Shown here: positions 26,099 to 36,200 of the stretch, one piece after another
Numbering within the stretch: the first letter of the stretch is position 1
How the letters are laid out: each line of letters begins with the position of its first letter
From: an uncultured Bacillota bacterium
GTDB lineage: Bacteria; Bacillota; Clostridia; Christensenellales; UBA1242
Direction: 5' to 3'
Assembly (NCBI GenBank): GCA_949292985.1
Contig: CASFBF010000010.1
Location: forward strand, 181,561-245,560
Length of the DNA: 64,000 bases
Made by a program: the position numbers and the translations under genes
The notes under the pieces: generated by a model
Told to the model about the DNA's origin: nothing
Database searches by the model: none
What the model saw: the letters and a program-made list of their open reading frames with translations, nothing else

Positions 26099-28591
26099 TT
26101 CAATTTCTTGTTCTTGTTCTACGGACGCATTTTCTTCCGCTACCTCTTCTTTATCAGCAAGCGCCACACTAACAATCTTTGCGCCATCTTTAAGCCTCAT
26201 AACTTTTACGCCTTGGCTTACACGAGAGAACATGCTGATTGCGTCAACCGGAGTTCTTATAATCACACCGCTGTCTGCGATCATCAAAATATCTTCATCT
26301 CCACTAATTTGTTTAAGCGCAACAAGTTTGCCAGTTTTTTCGTTAAACACACCTGCTTTAACGCCCATACCACCTCTGCCTTGCAAACGATATTCATCTA
26401 CGCTGGAACGCTTACCATAACCGTTTTCAGAAATTGTTACAATTTGCGAACCTTGTTTAACTATAGTCATGTCGATAATTTCATCTTCGTCACTCATAGT
26501 CATTGATTTTACGCCCTGTGAACCTCTGCCGGTTTTTCTAACATCTTTTTCTGAGAAGCGTATGCATTTGCCTTCATGCGACGCAATCAAAATTTCATCT
26601 TCGCCTGTTGACATTTGTGTTTCAATAAGTTCATCGCCTTCAAGCAATGAAATTGCAATTTTACCGTTTTTGTTGATGCGCTCAAACTCACTTAAATCGG
26701 TTTTTTTGATTAGACCGCGTTTTGTCGCCATGATTAAATTGCCTTTGGCATTCTCGCCACGAGGAATTATTGTTGTCACTTTTTCATCGGCATCAAGCGC
26801 AATCAAATTAACAACACTTCTGCCTTTTGCAGTGCGCTGAGCCTCTGGAACTTCATATGCTTTAATTGCATAAACTTTGCCTTTGGTTGTAAAGAACAAA
26901 AGGTCGTCATGAGAAGATGTAATAAACATCTTATCAACATAATCTTCATCTTTGGTTTTGTGTGCTGTAATTCCCACACCACCACGCTTTTGTGAGTGGT
27001 ATTCGCTTGTGCTCATTCTCTTAACATACCCTAAATGAGTCATTGAAATTACAACATCTTCTTTTTCTATCAAATCAGCGATTTCTATCCCGCCCATATC
27101 CATGCTTATTTCGGTTTTTCTTGGCTCGCCAAACTCTGATTTAATTTCATCCAAGTTATCACGAATAATTTTCTTAACTCTTTCAGGATTAGCAAGGATA
27201 TCTTCAAGGTCGGCAATTCTCGCTTCCAACTCTTTAAGTTCTTCATTAAGTTTTTCAACTTCCAAACTTGTCAGTCTTGAAAGTTTCATTTCCAAAATTG
27301 CATTTGCTTGAATTTCATCAAGTTCAAAATTTTGGATAAGTTTAGCCATTGCGTCCTGTTTATCATCAGAAGATTTGATGATTTGAATTACTTCATCAAT
27401 ATTTGCAAGTGCAATAACCAACCCTTTAACGATATGCTCACGCTCTTTTGCTTTGCCAAGGTCAAATCTGGTTTTTCTTTCCAAAACATCAATTTGGTGA
27501 GCAAGATAGCATTCAAGCACTTGTTTAAGGTTTAAAATTTTAGGCACTCCGTCAACAAGCGCAAGCATAATTATACCCGCACCCTGTTGAAGTTGTGAGT
27601 GTTTGTAAAGCAAGTTAAGCACAACTTGTGCGTTTGCATCTTTTTTAATATCAATAACAATTCTCATGCCTTGGCGGTCAGATTCTTCTTTGATATCTGA
27701 AATGCCTTCAATTCTTTTATTTTTTACAAGGTCAGCCACCTGCATGATAAACTTTGCTTTATTAACTTGATATGGCAGTTCGGTTATAACAATTCTTTGT
27801 CTGTTGTTTGAAGTTTCTTCAATCTCAGCCTTTCCTCTTAAAACAATCCCGCCACGGCCTGTCCTGTATGCGTGTTTGATTGCGGTTCTGCCCATTATTA
27901 TTCCGCCCGTTGGATAATCTGGCGCTGGAATAATTTTGATAAGATCGTCAATATCAATGTCTGGATTATCAATAATCGCCTGCACGCCGTTTATAACTTC
28001 GGTAAGGTTGTGTGGTGGAATGTTTGTGGCCATACCAACTGCAATTCCGTCAGACCCATTCACCAAAAGGTTTGGAAATTTTGCAGGAAGCACTGTTGGT
28101 TGCATTAAGGTTTCATCAAAGTTTGGATAAAAAGCAACAGTTTCTTTGTCTATATCTTCAAGCATCAATGACGCAATTTTTGAAAGTCTTGCCTCTGTGT
28201 AACGCATAGCCGCAGGTGGATCACCGTCCACAGAGCCAAAGTTTCCGTGGCCATCAATAAGCGGACATCTTATTGAGAAATCTTGCGCAAGACGAACCAT
28301 TGCATCATATACAGAACTATCTCCATGAGGGTGATATTTACCCATAACTTCACCGACAATTCTGGCGCATTTTTTGAATGGCTTGTCATAAAAGTTTCCA
28401 AGTTCGCCCATCGCATATAAAATTCTACGGTGAACAGGTTTAAGTCCGTCTCTGACATCAGGTATGGCACGAGAAACGTTAACTGCCATAGCATAAGATA
28501 TGAACGACTTTTTCAATTCGCCCACAGCATCGACTTTTTCAATTTTTGTGTTTTGCAAAAGTTCTTCCAAACTTTTCTTTTCTTCTTTCAT
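26093..28591 (-). CDS. gyrA: DNA gyrase subunit A
   Basis: 832 residues. The N-terminal breakage-reunion domain carries the catalytic Tyr in [14 protein letters not shown] and the quinolone-region sequence [20 protein letters not shown]. The C-terminal six-bladed DNA-wrapping domain contains the GyrA box as QRGGVG (SQKRGGVGI) and repeated blades with GRG signatures. The tail is Glu-rich. With GyrB it introduces negative supercoils. It lies 22 bases after gyrB. Confidence 0.98.
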   Translation of the reverse strand: MKEEKKSLEELLQNTKIEKVDAVGELKKSFISYAMAVNVSRAIPDVRDGLKPVHRRILYAMGELGNFYDKPFKKCARIVGEVMGKYHPHGDSSVYDAMVRLAQDFSIRCPLIDGHGNFGSVDGDPPAAMRYTEARLSKIASLMLEDIDKETVAFYPNFDETLMQPTVLPAKFPNLLVNGSDGIAVGMATNIPPHNLTEVINGVQAIIDNPDIDIDDLIKIIPAPDYPTGGIIMGRTAIKHAYRTGRGGIVLRGKAEIEETSNNRQRIVITELPYQVNKAKFIMQVADLVKNKRIEGISDIKEESDRQGMRIVIDIKKDANAQVVLNLLYKHSQLQQGAGIIMLALVDGVPKILNLKQVLECYLAHQIDVLERKTRFDLGKAKEREHIVKGLVIALANIDEVIQIIKSSDDKQDAMAKLIQNFELDEIQANAILEMKLSRLTSLEVEKLNEELKELEARIADLEDILANPERVKKIIRDNLDEIKSEFGEPRKTEISMDMGGIEIADLIEKEDVVISMTHLGYVKRMSTSEYHSQKRGGVGITAHKTKDEDYVDKMFITSSHDDLLFFTTKGKVYAIKAYEVPEAQRTAKGRSVVNLIALDADEKVTTIIPRGENAKGNLIMATKRGLIKKTDLSEFERINKNGKIAISLLEGDELIETQMSTGEDEILIASHEGKCIRFSEKDVRKTGRGSQGVKSMTMSDEDEIIDMTIVKQGSQIVTISENGYGKRSSVDEYRLQGRGGMGVKAGVFNEKTGKLVALKQISGDEDILMIADSGVIIRTPVDAISMFSRVSQGVKVMRLKDGAKIVSVALADKEEVAEENASVEQEQEIEE

Positions 28592-28613
28592 TTTATTTTC
28601 CCTTTATTTGATT

Positions 28614-30566
28614 TTACACATCTAAATCAGTTACAAGTGTTGCATTTTCTTCAATAAAACTTCTTCTAAGTTCTGGGTCTTCACCCATAAGTTGATTGAA
28701 AAGTTTATCTGCTTCAATTGCGTCTTCCATTGTAATTTGAATAAGCGTTCTTTTCTCAGGGTTCATAGTGGTTTCCCAAAGTTGCTCAGCGTTCATCTCG
28801 CCAAGACCTTTATATCTTTGAATTGTAACGCCTTTTCTGCCGTTTGTTTCAAGTTCTTCATTCAATTCTGCGTCTGAATAGAAGTATTTTTCATCTTTCC
28901 CCCTTGCCACTTTGTAAAGAGGTGGTTTTGCAGAATAAACATACCCATTTTCAATAAGTGGTTTCATGTATCGGAAGAAGAATGTTAAAAGCAAAATTCT
29001 AATGTGCGCACCGTCTACATCGGCATCGGTCATGGAAATTATTTTGTGATAACGAAGTTTGCTTGCATCAAATTCGCTTCCAATTCCTGCACCAAAAGCA
29101 GTAACCATGTTTTTTATTTCGTTGTTTTCTAAAATTTTGTGAAGCCTTGCTTTTTCAACATTTAGAATTTTACCTCTAAGAGGAAGTATCGCCTGAAAAC
29201 GCCTGTCTCTGCCTTGCTTAGCAGTTCCACCAGCCGAATCTCCTTCGACAAGGTAAATTTCACAATGTTCAGCATTTTTCTCAGTGCAGTCTGCAAGTTT
29301 ACCAGGAAGTGTGGTGTTTTCTAGCACGCTTTTTCTTCTTGTAAGTTCCCTGGCATTTCTAGCTGCATCTCTTGCGCGTTGAGCATTAACCGATTTCATG
29401 ATCAAATTTTTTGCTTCAACTGGGTGCTCTTCTAAATAATCCCCAAAATTATCAACCATGGCTTTATAAACGATTGTTCTCATTTCACTGTTGCCAAGTT
29501 TGGTTTTGGTTTGTCCTTCAAACTGTGGATTTCTAAGTTTAACACTGATAACAGCGGTTATTCCTTCTCGGCAATCTTCACCTGAAAGTTTTTCGTTTTC
29601 TTTAATTATTTTATTTTTCACCGCATAATCGTTAATAACTTTTGTAAGGCCGTTTTTAAAACCTTCTAAATGTGAACCGCCTTCTTCGGTGTTAATATTG
29701 TTTGCATATGCGTTTATAATTTCGTTGTAGCCATCATTAAACTGAAAGCAAACTTCAATTTCGTTTTCAATTTCTCCATTTTCGTTACGATTGAATTTAT
29801 TAAAGTAAACTGGGCTTCCAAGCAATGTTTCTCTGTTTTTATTTAAGAAATCTACAAACTCAACAATTCCGCCTTTAAATTCAAAAACCTCTTTTCTTTC
29901 TTTGCCCGGTCTTTTATCTTCAAGAGATATAACAAGCCCTTTGTTAAGAAAAGCAATTTCTCTAAAACGATTTTTCATTGTGTCGTAATTAAATATTGTG
30001 GTTTCAAAAATTTCATCGTCTGGCCAAAATGTTACTGTTGTTCCACGCTTATCTGTTTTACCAACTATCTTTAACGGAGTTACTGTTTTACCTCTTGAAA
30101 ATTCAATAACATGGTAAAGCCCGTTTTGATAGACTTCCGCCACAAGTTTTGAAGATAAGGCGTTTACGCAAGACACACCCACACCATGCAAACCACCAGA
30201 AATTTTGTAGCCTTCGCCACCAAATTTTCCGCCGGCATGAAGTTTTGTAAGAACAACTTCAACTGCACTTTTGCCTTCTTTTTCAATAATGCCTGTTGGA
30301 ATACCACGACCATTATCGGCAACCGAACAAGAGCCATCTTCATTGATGGTAACTTCGATTTTTGTGCAATATCCTGCAAGCGCTTCATCAATAGAGTTAT
30401 CCACTACTTCGGTTACTAAATGGTGCAGTCCATGCTCGTCAGTTGAGCCAATATACATGCCCGGTCTTTTACGAACAGGTTCCAGCCCTTCTAAAACTTG
30501 AATATCACTAGCATCATATTTATTTGATTTTGAAAGTTCTTGTTCTTCAACTGTAAAGTCTTCCAT
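28614..30566 (-). CDS. gyrB: DNA gyrase subunit B
   Basis: 650 residues. The ATPase domain begins VLEGLEPVRKRPGMYIGSTD and contains VVDNSIDEALAG and GRGIPTGI. The TOPRIM domain carries LVEGDSAGGTAKQGRDR and the metal-binding DADVDGAHI, and the C-terminal tail YKGLGEMNAEQLWETTM is complete. AAGGGGTGA ribosome site. Neither dnaA, dnaN nor recF is adjacent, unlike the common origin-proximal cluster. Confidence 0.98.
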   Translation of the reverse strand: MEDFTVEEQELSKSNKYDASDIQVLEGLEPVRKRPGMYIGSTDEHGLHHLVTEVVDNSIDEALAGYCTKIEVTINEDGSCSVADNGRGIPTGIIEKEGKSAVEVVLTKLHAGGKFGGEGYKISGGLHGVGVSCVNALSSKLVAEVYQNGLYHVIEFSRGKTVTPLKIVGKTDKRGTTVTFWPDDEIFETTIFNYDTMKNRFREIAFLNKGLVISLEDKRPGKERKEVFEFKGGIVEFVDFLNKNRETLLGSPVYFNKFNRNENGEIENEIEVCFQFNDGYNEIINAYANNINTEEGGSHLEGFKNGLTKVINDYAVKNKIIKENEKLSGEDCREGITAVISVKLRNPQFEGQTKTKLGNSEMRTIVYKAMVDNFGDYLEEHPVEAKNLIMKSVNAQRARDAARNARELTRRKSVLENTTLPGKLADCTEKNAEHCEIYLVEGDSAGGTAKQGRDRRFQAILPLRGKILNVEKARLHKILENNEIKNMVTAFGAGIGSEFDASKLRYHKIISMTDADVDGAHIRILLLTFFFRYMKPLIENGYVYSAKPPLYKVARGKDEKYFYSDAELNEELETNGRKGVTIQRYKGLGEMNAEQLWETTMNPEKRTLIQITMEDAIEADKLFNQLMGEDPELRRSFIEENATLVTDLDV

Positions 30567-30636
30567 CAGTCACCCCTTAACTGTTTATTGACAAAATGTC
30601 CCTTATATATAAATATATTATATAATATTATATATA

Positions 30637-30673
30637 AAAAAACAAGCGATTTAGCAAGATTTATGCTAAATCG
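30637..30673 (-). terminator. terminator of the 31.4-30.7 kb membrane-protein gene
   Basis: GATTTAGC...GCTAAATC hairpin followed by GCTTGTTTTTTT on the minus strand, placed between that gene and gyrB. Confidence 0.75.
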
Positions 30674-30717
30674 AGGGTTTTATCATAGAAACTGTAATAT
30701 GCGCTTTTTTACCCCTT

Positions 30718-31410
30718 CTAACGCGCCAAAACAAGCCCTTGCGTTCTCCAACAGAAAATTTTGTAATGCAAAACAGGAAGATAGAAGCCCAAAGTAACTA
30801 TACTCAGAAAAACATCTTTCCACCAAAAACCATATAAAGTTTTTTCGCTTTCTATGAAACTTAAATTTTGTCCGCTTATTTTTAAACACTTTGCATAGTA
30901 TTTCATTTTTATGTTATGTGCCGTTGGCGAAGCCAGTTTAAGAGAAAAACATGTTATTAGCCATGCCAAAAAATAAACTTTCATGCTATCAAAAATTTTA
31001 CTTTTCACAATAGTTGGTACCAATGATTCAGCAAAAGTCACTTGTCTTTTTGCCCACATTCTGTAAATGCTTTGTAATAAATTTGCGTTTAAATATAAAA
31101 CTATCGCATTTACCACCCAGAATACTACATCGTGGGGCAAAAACAAATCTAAAATATACAAAATATAGTTAGAAACAGCAAAAAATACAGCCAAAATGCA
31201 AAGCCAAATTAAAAACAACCCGTAAGCATGCCATAACTTGCCTTTAAAAATTAGACTTTTCCCAGAAATTTGTGAATTTTCGGTTCTCCACTTTTCAAAA
31301 TTATAAACACTAAGCGGTGTTAAAATGCTGAGCGAGACAATAGACACCAGCCATTTTGACAATTCCAAAATATAATAATCTCTTTTGCTACCCCAAAATA
31401 CAGATTGCAT
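30718..31410 (-). CDS. membrane protein, possibly DUF898-like
   Basis: 230 residues with four or five hydrophobic segments. The pattern of a short N-terminal segment (FWGSKRDYYILELSKWL), a helix ending in ILTPLSVYNFEKWRTENSQISGKSLIFKG and a second similar module near the C terminus (LSIVTLGFYLPVLHYKIFCWRTQG) resembles the internally repeated DUF898 fold. The resemblance is by eye and weak. AGGGGATA ribosome site; 17 bases after the next unknown membrane gene, so both may share a transcript. Function unknown. Confidence 0.65.
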   Translation of the reverse strand: MQSVFWGSKRDYYILELSKWLVSIVSLSILTPLSVYNFEKWRTENSQISGKSLIFKGKLWHAYGLFLIWLCILAVFFAVSNYILYILDLFLPHDVVFWVVNAIVLYLNANLLQSIYRMWAKRQVTFAESLVPTIVKSKIFDSMKVYFLAWLITCFSLKLASPTAHNIKMKYYAKCLKISGQNLSFIESEKTLYGFWWKDVFLSIVTLGFYLPVLHYKIFCWRTQGLVLAR

Positions 31411-31427
31411 TTTATCCCCTGTTTTAC

Positions 31428-31997
31428 TTATCTTGCATGTTTTTCATCAACAAAACTAAAATTTTCGTTTTTTAATTTTACAAAATATGTTTTGTTTTCA
31501 ATGATTAAATCACCCTTATAGAAAATTTTCGCATGGCGCTTTACATCACAGCCAACTTCAATATAGATTATATCGTAAAAACTATATCCCAATAAATTTA
31601 AAAAGGGATTGATGTAATAAAGAGAATTATGAATATAGACAACACCAATCATTATCAATATTACGATGTACACACAGTAAACGCTAACATACGACAAGTC
31701 TAAAGGTATAGCAAAGAACACAAATAAAGAAAAGTAGCCTAAAAAGTGCTGGTCTGTTATGTTATGTTTGGTTAGTATTCGAACTTCTTTGGATTTTTCT
31801 TTATTAAATTTAATATTCCACACAAGCCCACCAACACCTGCTAAAATTAGCAACAAAAGCGTTATTAAATTTATAGTATTTAAAACATTGAATGACAAAT
31901 TTTGATTGATAAGTTCAACCAAAAGTTTGATAAGCACTAATAAATACATTGGTATAAAAGCCGAAATGTATAGAAGAAGATTTTTAAAAAATTTCAT
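31428..31997 (-). CDS. hypothetical membrane protein
   Basis: 190 residues from the ATG at 31997. The frame is open further up to 32240 but would then overlap the divergent kinase gene. Four or so membrane helices (LLLYISAFIPMYLLVLIKLL, LITLLLLILAGVGGL and others) precede a short soluble C-terminal domain (KIFYKGDLIIENKTYFVKL). No ribosome site; TTAATA, 17 bases, CATACT ends six bases before this ATG, so the message may be leaderless. An in-frame ATG at 32003 is the alternative. Not recognised. Confidence 0.65.
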   Translation of the reverse strand: MKFFKNLLLYISAFIPMYLLVLIKLLVELINQNLSFNVLNTINLITLLLLILAGVGGLVWNIKFNKEKSKEVRILTKHNITDQHFLGYFSLFVFFAIPLDLSYVSVYCVYIVILIMIGVVYIHNSLYYINPFLNLLGYSFYDIIYIEVGCDVKRHAKIFYKGDLIIENKTYFVKLKNENFSFVDEKHAR

Positions 31998-32095
31998 AAA
32001 CATAGTATGCCTAAAAGGAAAATATTTATTAAAGCCTAATATAGCATTTGTTTTAATTTTTTTTTGTTGTATAATGTATGGATATTGGAGGGCAT

Positions 32096-33211
32096 ATGCA
32101 AAAAGTTTATCTTTTAATCGGGATTCCAAGATGCGGAAAATCAACATTCGCAAAATCTTTAAATGATGCAGTTTTAGTAAGTGTAGACGATATAAGACAA
32201 AAAATGAGCGATGACGGAATAATTGGAAAAGAGTATTCAAGCGATGATAATAAAATCGTTTTTACAGAATTTCACAAAAAAATTTTTTTACATGTGAAAA
32301 ATGGCGAAAATGTTATCGTTGATGCAACAAACGCAAGGCTTTGCGAGCGCGAAGAAATTTACACTTTGCTTGCACAATTTAAACCAAAATTTATCGGAGT
32401 CTTTTTTGAAATAAATAAACAAGAAAGTATGGATAGAATAGCAAAATTACAACAAAAAGGAAAAACTTGCGTACACTATTTTAATAATCCTAGTGAAGCA
32501 TTAAACACTTACATAGACAGATTAAAAAATAATATGCCAACTTTAAACGAGCCTCTCTCAGAAATTATTTTTTACAAAGAAGGCAAAATTGAAAGAATGC
32601 AACAAAAAATACTAATTGCATCAAAAAATACTGGCAAAATAGCGATTTATCGTGATGTATGTGAAAATTTAGGTTTAAAAACCACTGATTTATGCCAAAT
32701 AAAAGTTGATAAAGAAGTTGAAGAAAACGGAGCAAGCGAAACAGAAAACGCGATTATAAAAGCAAAAACATATCATGAGATTACAGGCTTGCCAGTGATT
32801 GCAAATGACAGCGGACTTATAATTGACAAACTTGCGCCAGAAGAACAACCCGGCATGTTTGTAAGAAGATATACAGGGAAAGAACTTTCTGACGAAGAAA
32901 TGATTAAAATTTTTATCCAAAAATTAAATTTGGTTGGTGGAGAAAGTGATGGCCATTACAATGTGGCTCTTGCGCTAATAGATTATGACGGTAAACTACA
33001 TTGCAAAAATTTTACTCCTAAAAGACATTTTATAAATAAACCAAGTAAAATCGTAATTAAAGACCAGCCCCTTAATTCTATTGAAATAGACAAAACGACA
33101 GGAAAATATTTCAGTGAAATGACCGTTCATGAAAAAAATTTAAGCGAACGCGAAGAAATGCAAAAACAACAAGAATTTATAAAACAAGTTTTTTTAAAAA
33201 GCAACACATAG
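32096..33211 (+). CDS. fusion of a polynucleotide-kinase-like P-loop domain with an RdgB/HAM1-like NTP pyrophosphatase domain
   Basis: 371 residues from the ATG at 32096 (GGAGG upstream). Residues 1 to about 165 are a P-loop kinase of the T4 Pnk/AAA_33 type: GIPRCGKSTFAK (Walker A), SVDDIRQKM and NVIVDATNARLCERE. Residues about 170-371 resemble the house-cleaning ITP/XTP pyrophosphatase: ASKNTGK, ENGASETENAIIKA, ANDSGLIID, RRYTGK and a late SEMTVHEKNLSERE. Compared with RdgB, DDSGL is NDSGL, GFGYDP is not recognisable and SHR is SER, so the substrate pocket has changed or activity is lost. Its stop codon lies in the loop of its own terminator. A plausible role is sanitising or repairing nucleotides or RNA ends. 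Confidence 0.85.
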   Translation: MQKVYLLIGIPRCGKSTFAKSLNDAVLVSVDDIRQKMSDDGIIGKEYSSDDNKIVFTEFHKKIFLHVKNGENVIVDATNARLCEREEIYTLLAQFKPKFIGVFFEINKQESMDRIAKLQQKGKTCVHYFNNPSEALNTYIDRLKNNMPTLNEPLSEIIFYKEGKIERMQQKILIASKNTGKIAIYRDVCENLGLKTTDLCQIKVDKEVEENGASETENAIIKAKTYHEITGLPVIANDSGLIIDKLAPEEQPGMFVRRYTGKELSDEEMIKIFIQKLNLVGGESDGHYNVALALIDYDGKLHCKNFTPKRHFINKPSKIVIKDQPLNSIEIDKTTGKYFSEMTVHEKNLSEREEMQKQQEFIKQVFLKSNT

Positions 33212-33223
33212 GTTGCTTTTTTG
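33200..33223 (+). terminator. terminator overlapping the end of the kinase/pyrophosphatase gene
   Basis: AGCAAC-acatag-GTTGCT-TTTTT. The TAG stop codon is part of the loop and the last sense codons form the 5' arm. Confidence 0.85.
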
Positions 33224-33252
33224 TTGAAAAAAATATTTGTATTTGATAATAT
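33224..33252 (+). promoter_or_regulatory. promoter of the DUF4011-type helicase gene
   Basis: TTGAAA (33224-33229), 17 bases, TAATAT (33247-33252), directly behind the preceding terminator. The predicted leader is only about ten bases. Confidence 0.6.
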
Positions 33253-33268
33253 ATATTTAGAGGAAAAA

Positions 33269-36200
33269 ATGAAATCTATATACAAGTATTATAAAGAACG
33301 CTTAATTGAAATAAGTGGTAAAAACAGAAGTTTATACTCAAAAAATTTAAGCAAAAAATACGCTTATGACATTGGTGCGATTATTGGCGACGACGGAAAA
33401 GAGTTTGACGAATTCTTCACTTTTTTGTGGAAAGGTAAGCGCACCTCCTTCCCGCTTATAAGAAAAGAAATTAAAGATAATATTTTTAAAAACTTTAACC
33501 TTGAAGAAAAAATTCAAGCATCTTTTTTAGACACCACAAACCTTTCCGCCGAAGAAAAAAGAAACGAAAATTTGCGCAGAGAAAGAATTAAGCGTGAAGA
33601 AATTAAAAAAGCACTCACTGGTCAGGTTACAAAATTAAAAGCATTAAAACGAGAAGTGGAAGAATTTGCAAAGGAAACAGGAAGATATGAAATGTTCGTG
33701 GGCTATCCATTTGTTACCGGATACATAAATAAAGATTTGCAAATTAAAGCACCACTGATTCTTTTCCCTGTTGTAATCAATATAGAAAGCGACAGTGTGG
33801 TTTCAATAGAAGCAAAACACGACGAACTTGTGCAATTTAACAAAGTTCTTATGCTGGCATATGCCAAAGAGCATCGCCTAAATTGCGACGGAATGTTAAC
33901 TGAATTTGACAACCTTTTAGATTATAAATTGAAGAGCGTAAAAGATGTTATGGAATATCTCAGCGCATACGGCTTTAAATTTGAACTGCCTAAAAATTTT
34001 GGCGACAAAATGGTTAAGTTTGAAAAACTTCCAGAGCCTTCCTATCGTGATGACGCCCTAAAAATTCACAATGCCTGTGTGATTGGAAGATTTCCACTTG
34101 CAAACGCTATATACAACGATTACACACTTTTAGAGAAGAAAAAACTTTCATCAGAAGCGATTGACGAACTGCTTTTAACAAAGCCTTCTAAAAAAATTCG
34201 TAGATATGATGAGCGTGTGTTTACAATAAATGACCTAGATTATGCACAAGAAAACGCTATTGAAAAATTGAACCAATCAGGCAACCTTGTAATCTACGGC
34301 CCCCCAGGAACTGGCAAATCACAAACCATAGTTAATATAATTTCCGATGCCCTGTGCAAAGATAAAAAAGTTTTGGTGGTTTCGCAAAAAAAAGCAGCGT
34401 TAGATGTTGTATTCAACCGACTTAAAGCCTTAAATTCAAAATGTATGTTTATTACCGATGCTGAAAAAAATAAAGTTGCATTTTATGAACGCTGTAATAA
34501 AATGCATAATGCTTTGATGGAAAACTACCGCCCAGCAGAAGAAAACGATGATTTTGAACAAGTTGAAAAAAATTTAAACCATGAACTTAACGAACTGGAA
34601 ACAATTTCTGACACCCTGTTCACAAAAACACCATTTGGTTTAACTTTGCAAGAGATGTATACAAACTCTGCCAAAATTGGGAAAAACAGTTTTGACTATA
34701 CTTTATACAAGCAAATGCTTAAAAACTCTTACATAATGAAAATGAACTATAAGCGCCTGTATTCAACCGTGCGTGTTATAAAAGAGAAAAACAAAAGCGG
34801 TTTATATTACAGATATATAATGCTTAAAAAGAACAACCCCCTTATTGACCACATTAAATCTAATGTTGACATACATGTTATCAATCAAATGAAAACCTAT
34901 TTAAACACCTTACTTCAAAGAAATATCATTCCTTTTGATACAGCCAAAAACCCGCACGCAAGACAACTTATGGTTTACATGCTTGAAAACAATATTGAAG
35001 ACGAAAATAAACTTCAACCACTTGTTCAAATGATTGCAAAAATAGAAAACCCTAAACTTAATGTTGCATTAAACTGGTCTAAAATTCTGTTGCCACTGTA
35101 TCCTTTTATGAGATATAAAATGAACAAAAAGCAATCTGAGTTAAAATCTCAATTTTCATCAACGCTGCAAGAGATGCGCCAATATATAACAAACTACACT
35201 CTGCTTGAAAAAGTTCTTGATAAAAAAGGATATTTGATGACGGTCGACAACATTATCAACGGCAACCCAACCTTTTTAAAACTTTTGTTAAATGCCTTAA
35301 ATGATTATGTTGAAATTAGGGATATGAATGTTGCGCTTCAAAGTTTAAGCGAAGATGAACGAGAACTTTTAAATTTTGCTTATCAAAACTCCACAAGCGC
35401 GAAACAATATCGTGAAATCATAGATAAAATTTTAGAAATCAGAGTTTACCACGAAGCCATAACATATGAAGAAAAATACAAAGAGAAACTTTCAAAAATT
35501 ATGGATTTCGAAAACATTCGAAACAGAATTCTTTCACTTAAAGAAGAGCAAAAACAAATTGCAATTCAAATTTGCGCTGATAAATTTAAAGGCGATTATG
35601 TGGAGCACTTTAACAATAGTGCAGATAATAAGAACTATTTATATCAAATCACGAAACAGCAAGGTTTGTTACCAATCAGAACGATGATGGAACTTTATGG
35701 TGATTATCTTCTAAAACTTTTCCCTTGTTGGCTGTTGTCCCCTGAAAGTGTTTCAACAATTTTCCCATTAAAGAAAAATATGTTTGATATAATTTTATTT
35801 GACGAAGCAAGTCAGGTGTTTATTGAAAATACTTTGCCAACAATTTATAGAGGTAAATATATTGTTGTAGCGGGTGACTCAAAACAACTTAGGCCGACTG
35901 CAACTTTCATGAAAAGATATTTGGGCAATGACAGCGATGATGAACTTGACCTTGCCACAATTGCAGCACTGGAAGTTGAAAGCCTTTTAGACCTTGCTAC
36001 TTCAAGATACAACGCAGCAAACCTGACTTATCACTACCGAAGCAAAAGCGAAGAACTTATCAACTTTTCAAACCATGCTTTTTATGATGGCAAACTTCAA
36101 GTTGCACCAAACATTTCGAAAAATGTTGGAGAAAAACCTATTGAAAGAATTAAAGTAAACGGCAGATGGCTTAACCGAAGAAATGAAGAAGAAGCCAATG

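Noticed and set aside
30600..30650. TATA-rich run before gyrB as a specific element
   Set aside because: It is simple AT repeat sequence; a -10 box may be hidden in it but several positions fit equally.
31998..32240. Longer frame of the membrane protein at 31428
   Set aside because: The extra 80 residues are antisense to the start of the kinase fusion gene and are of low-complexity shadow type.
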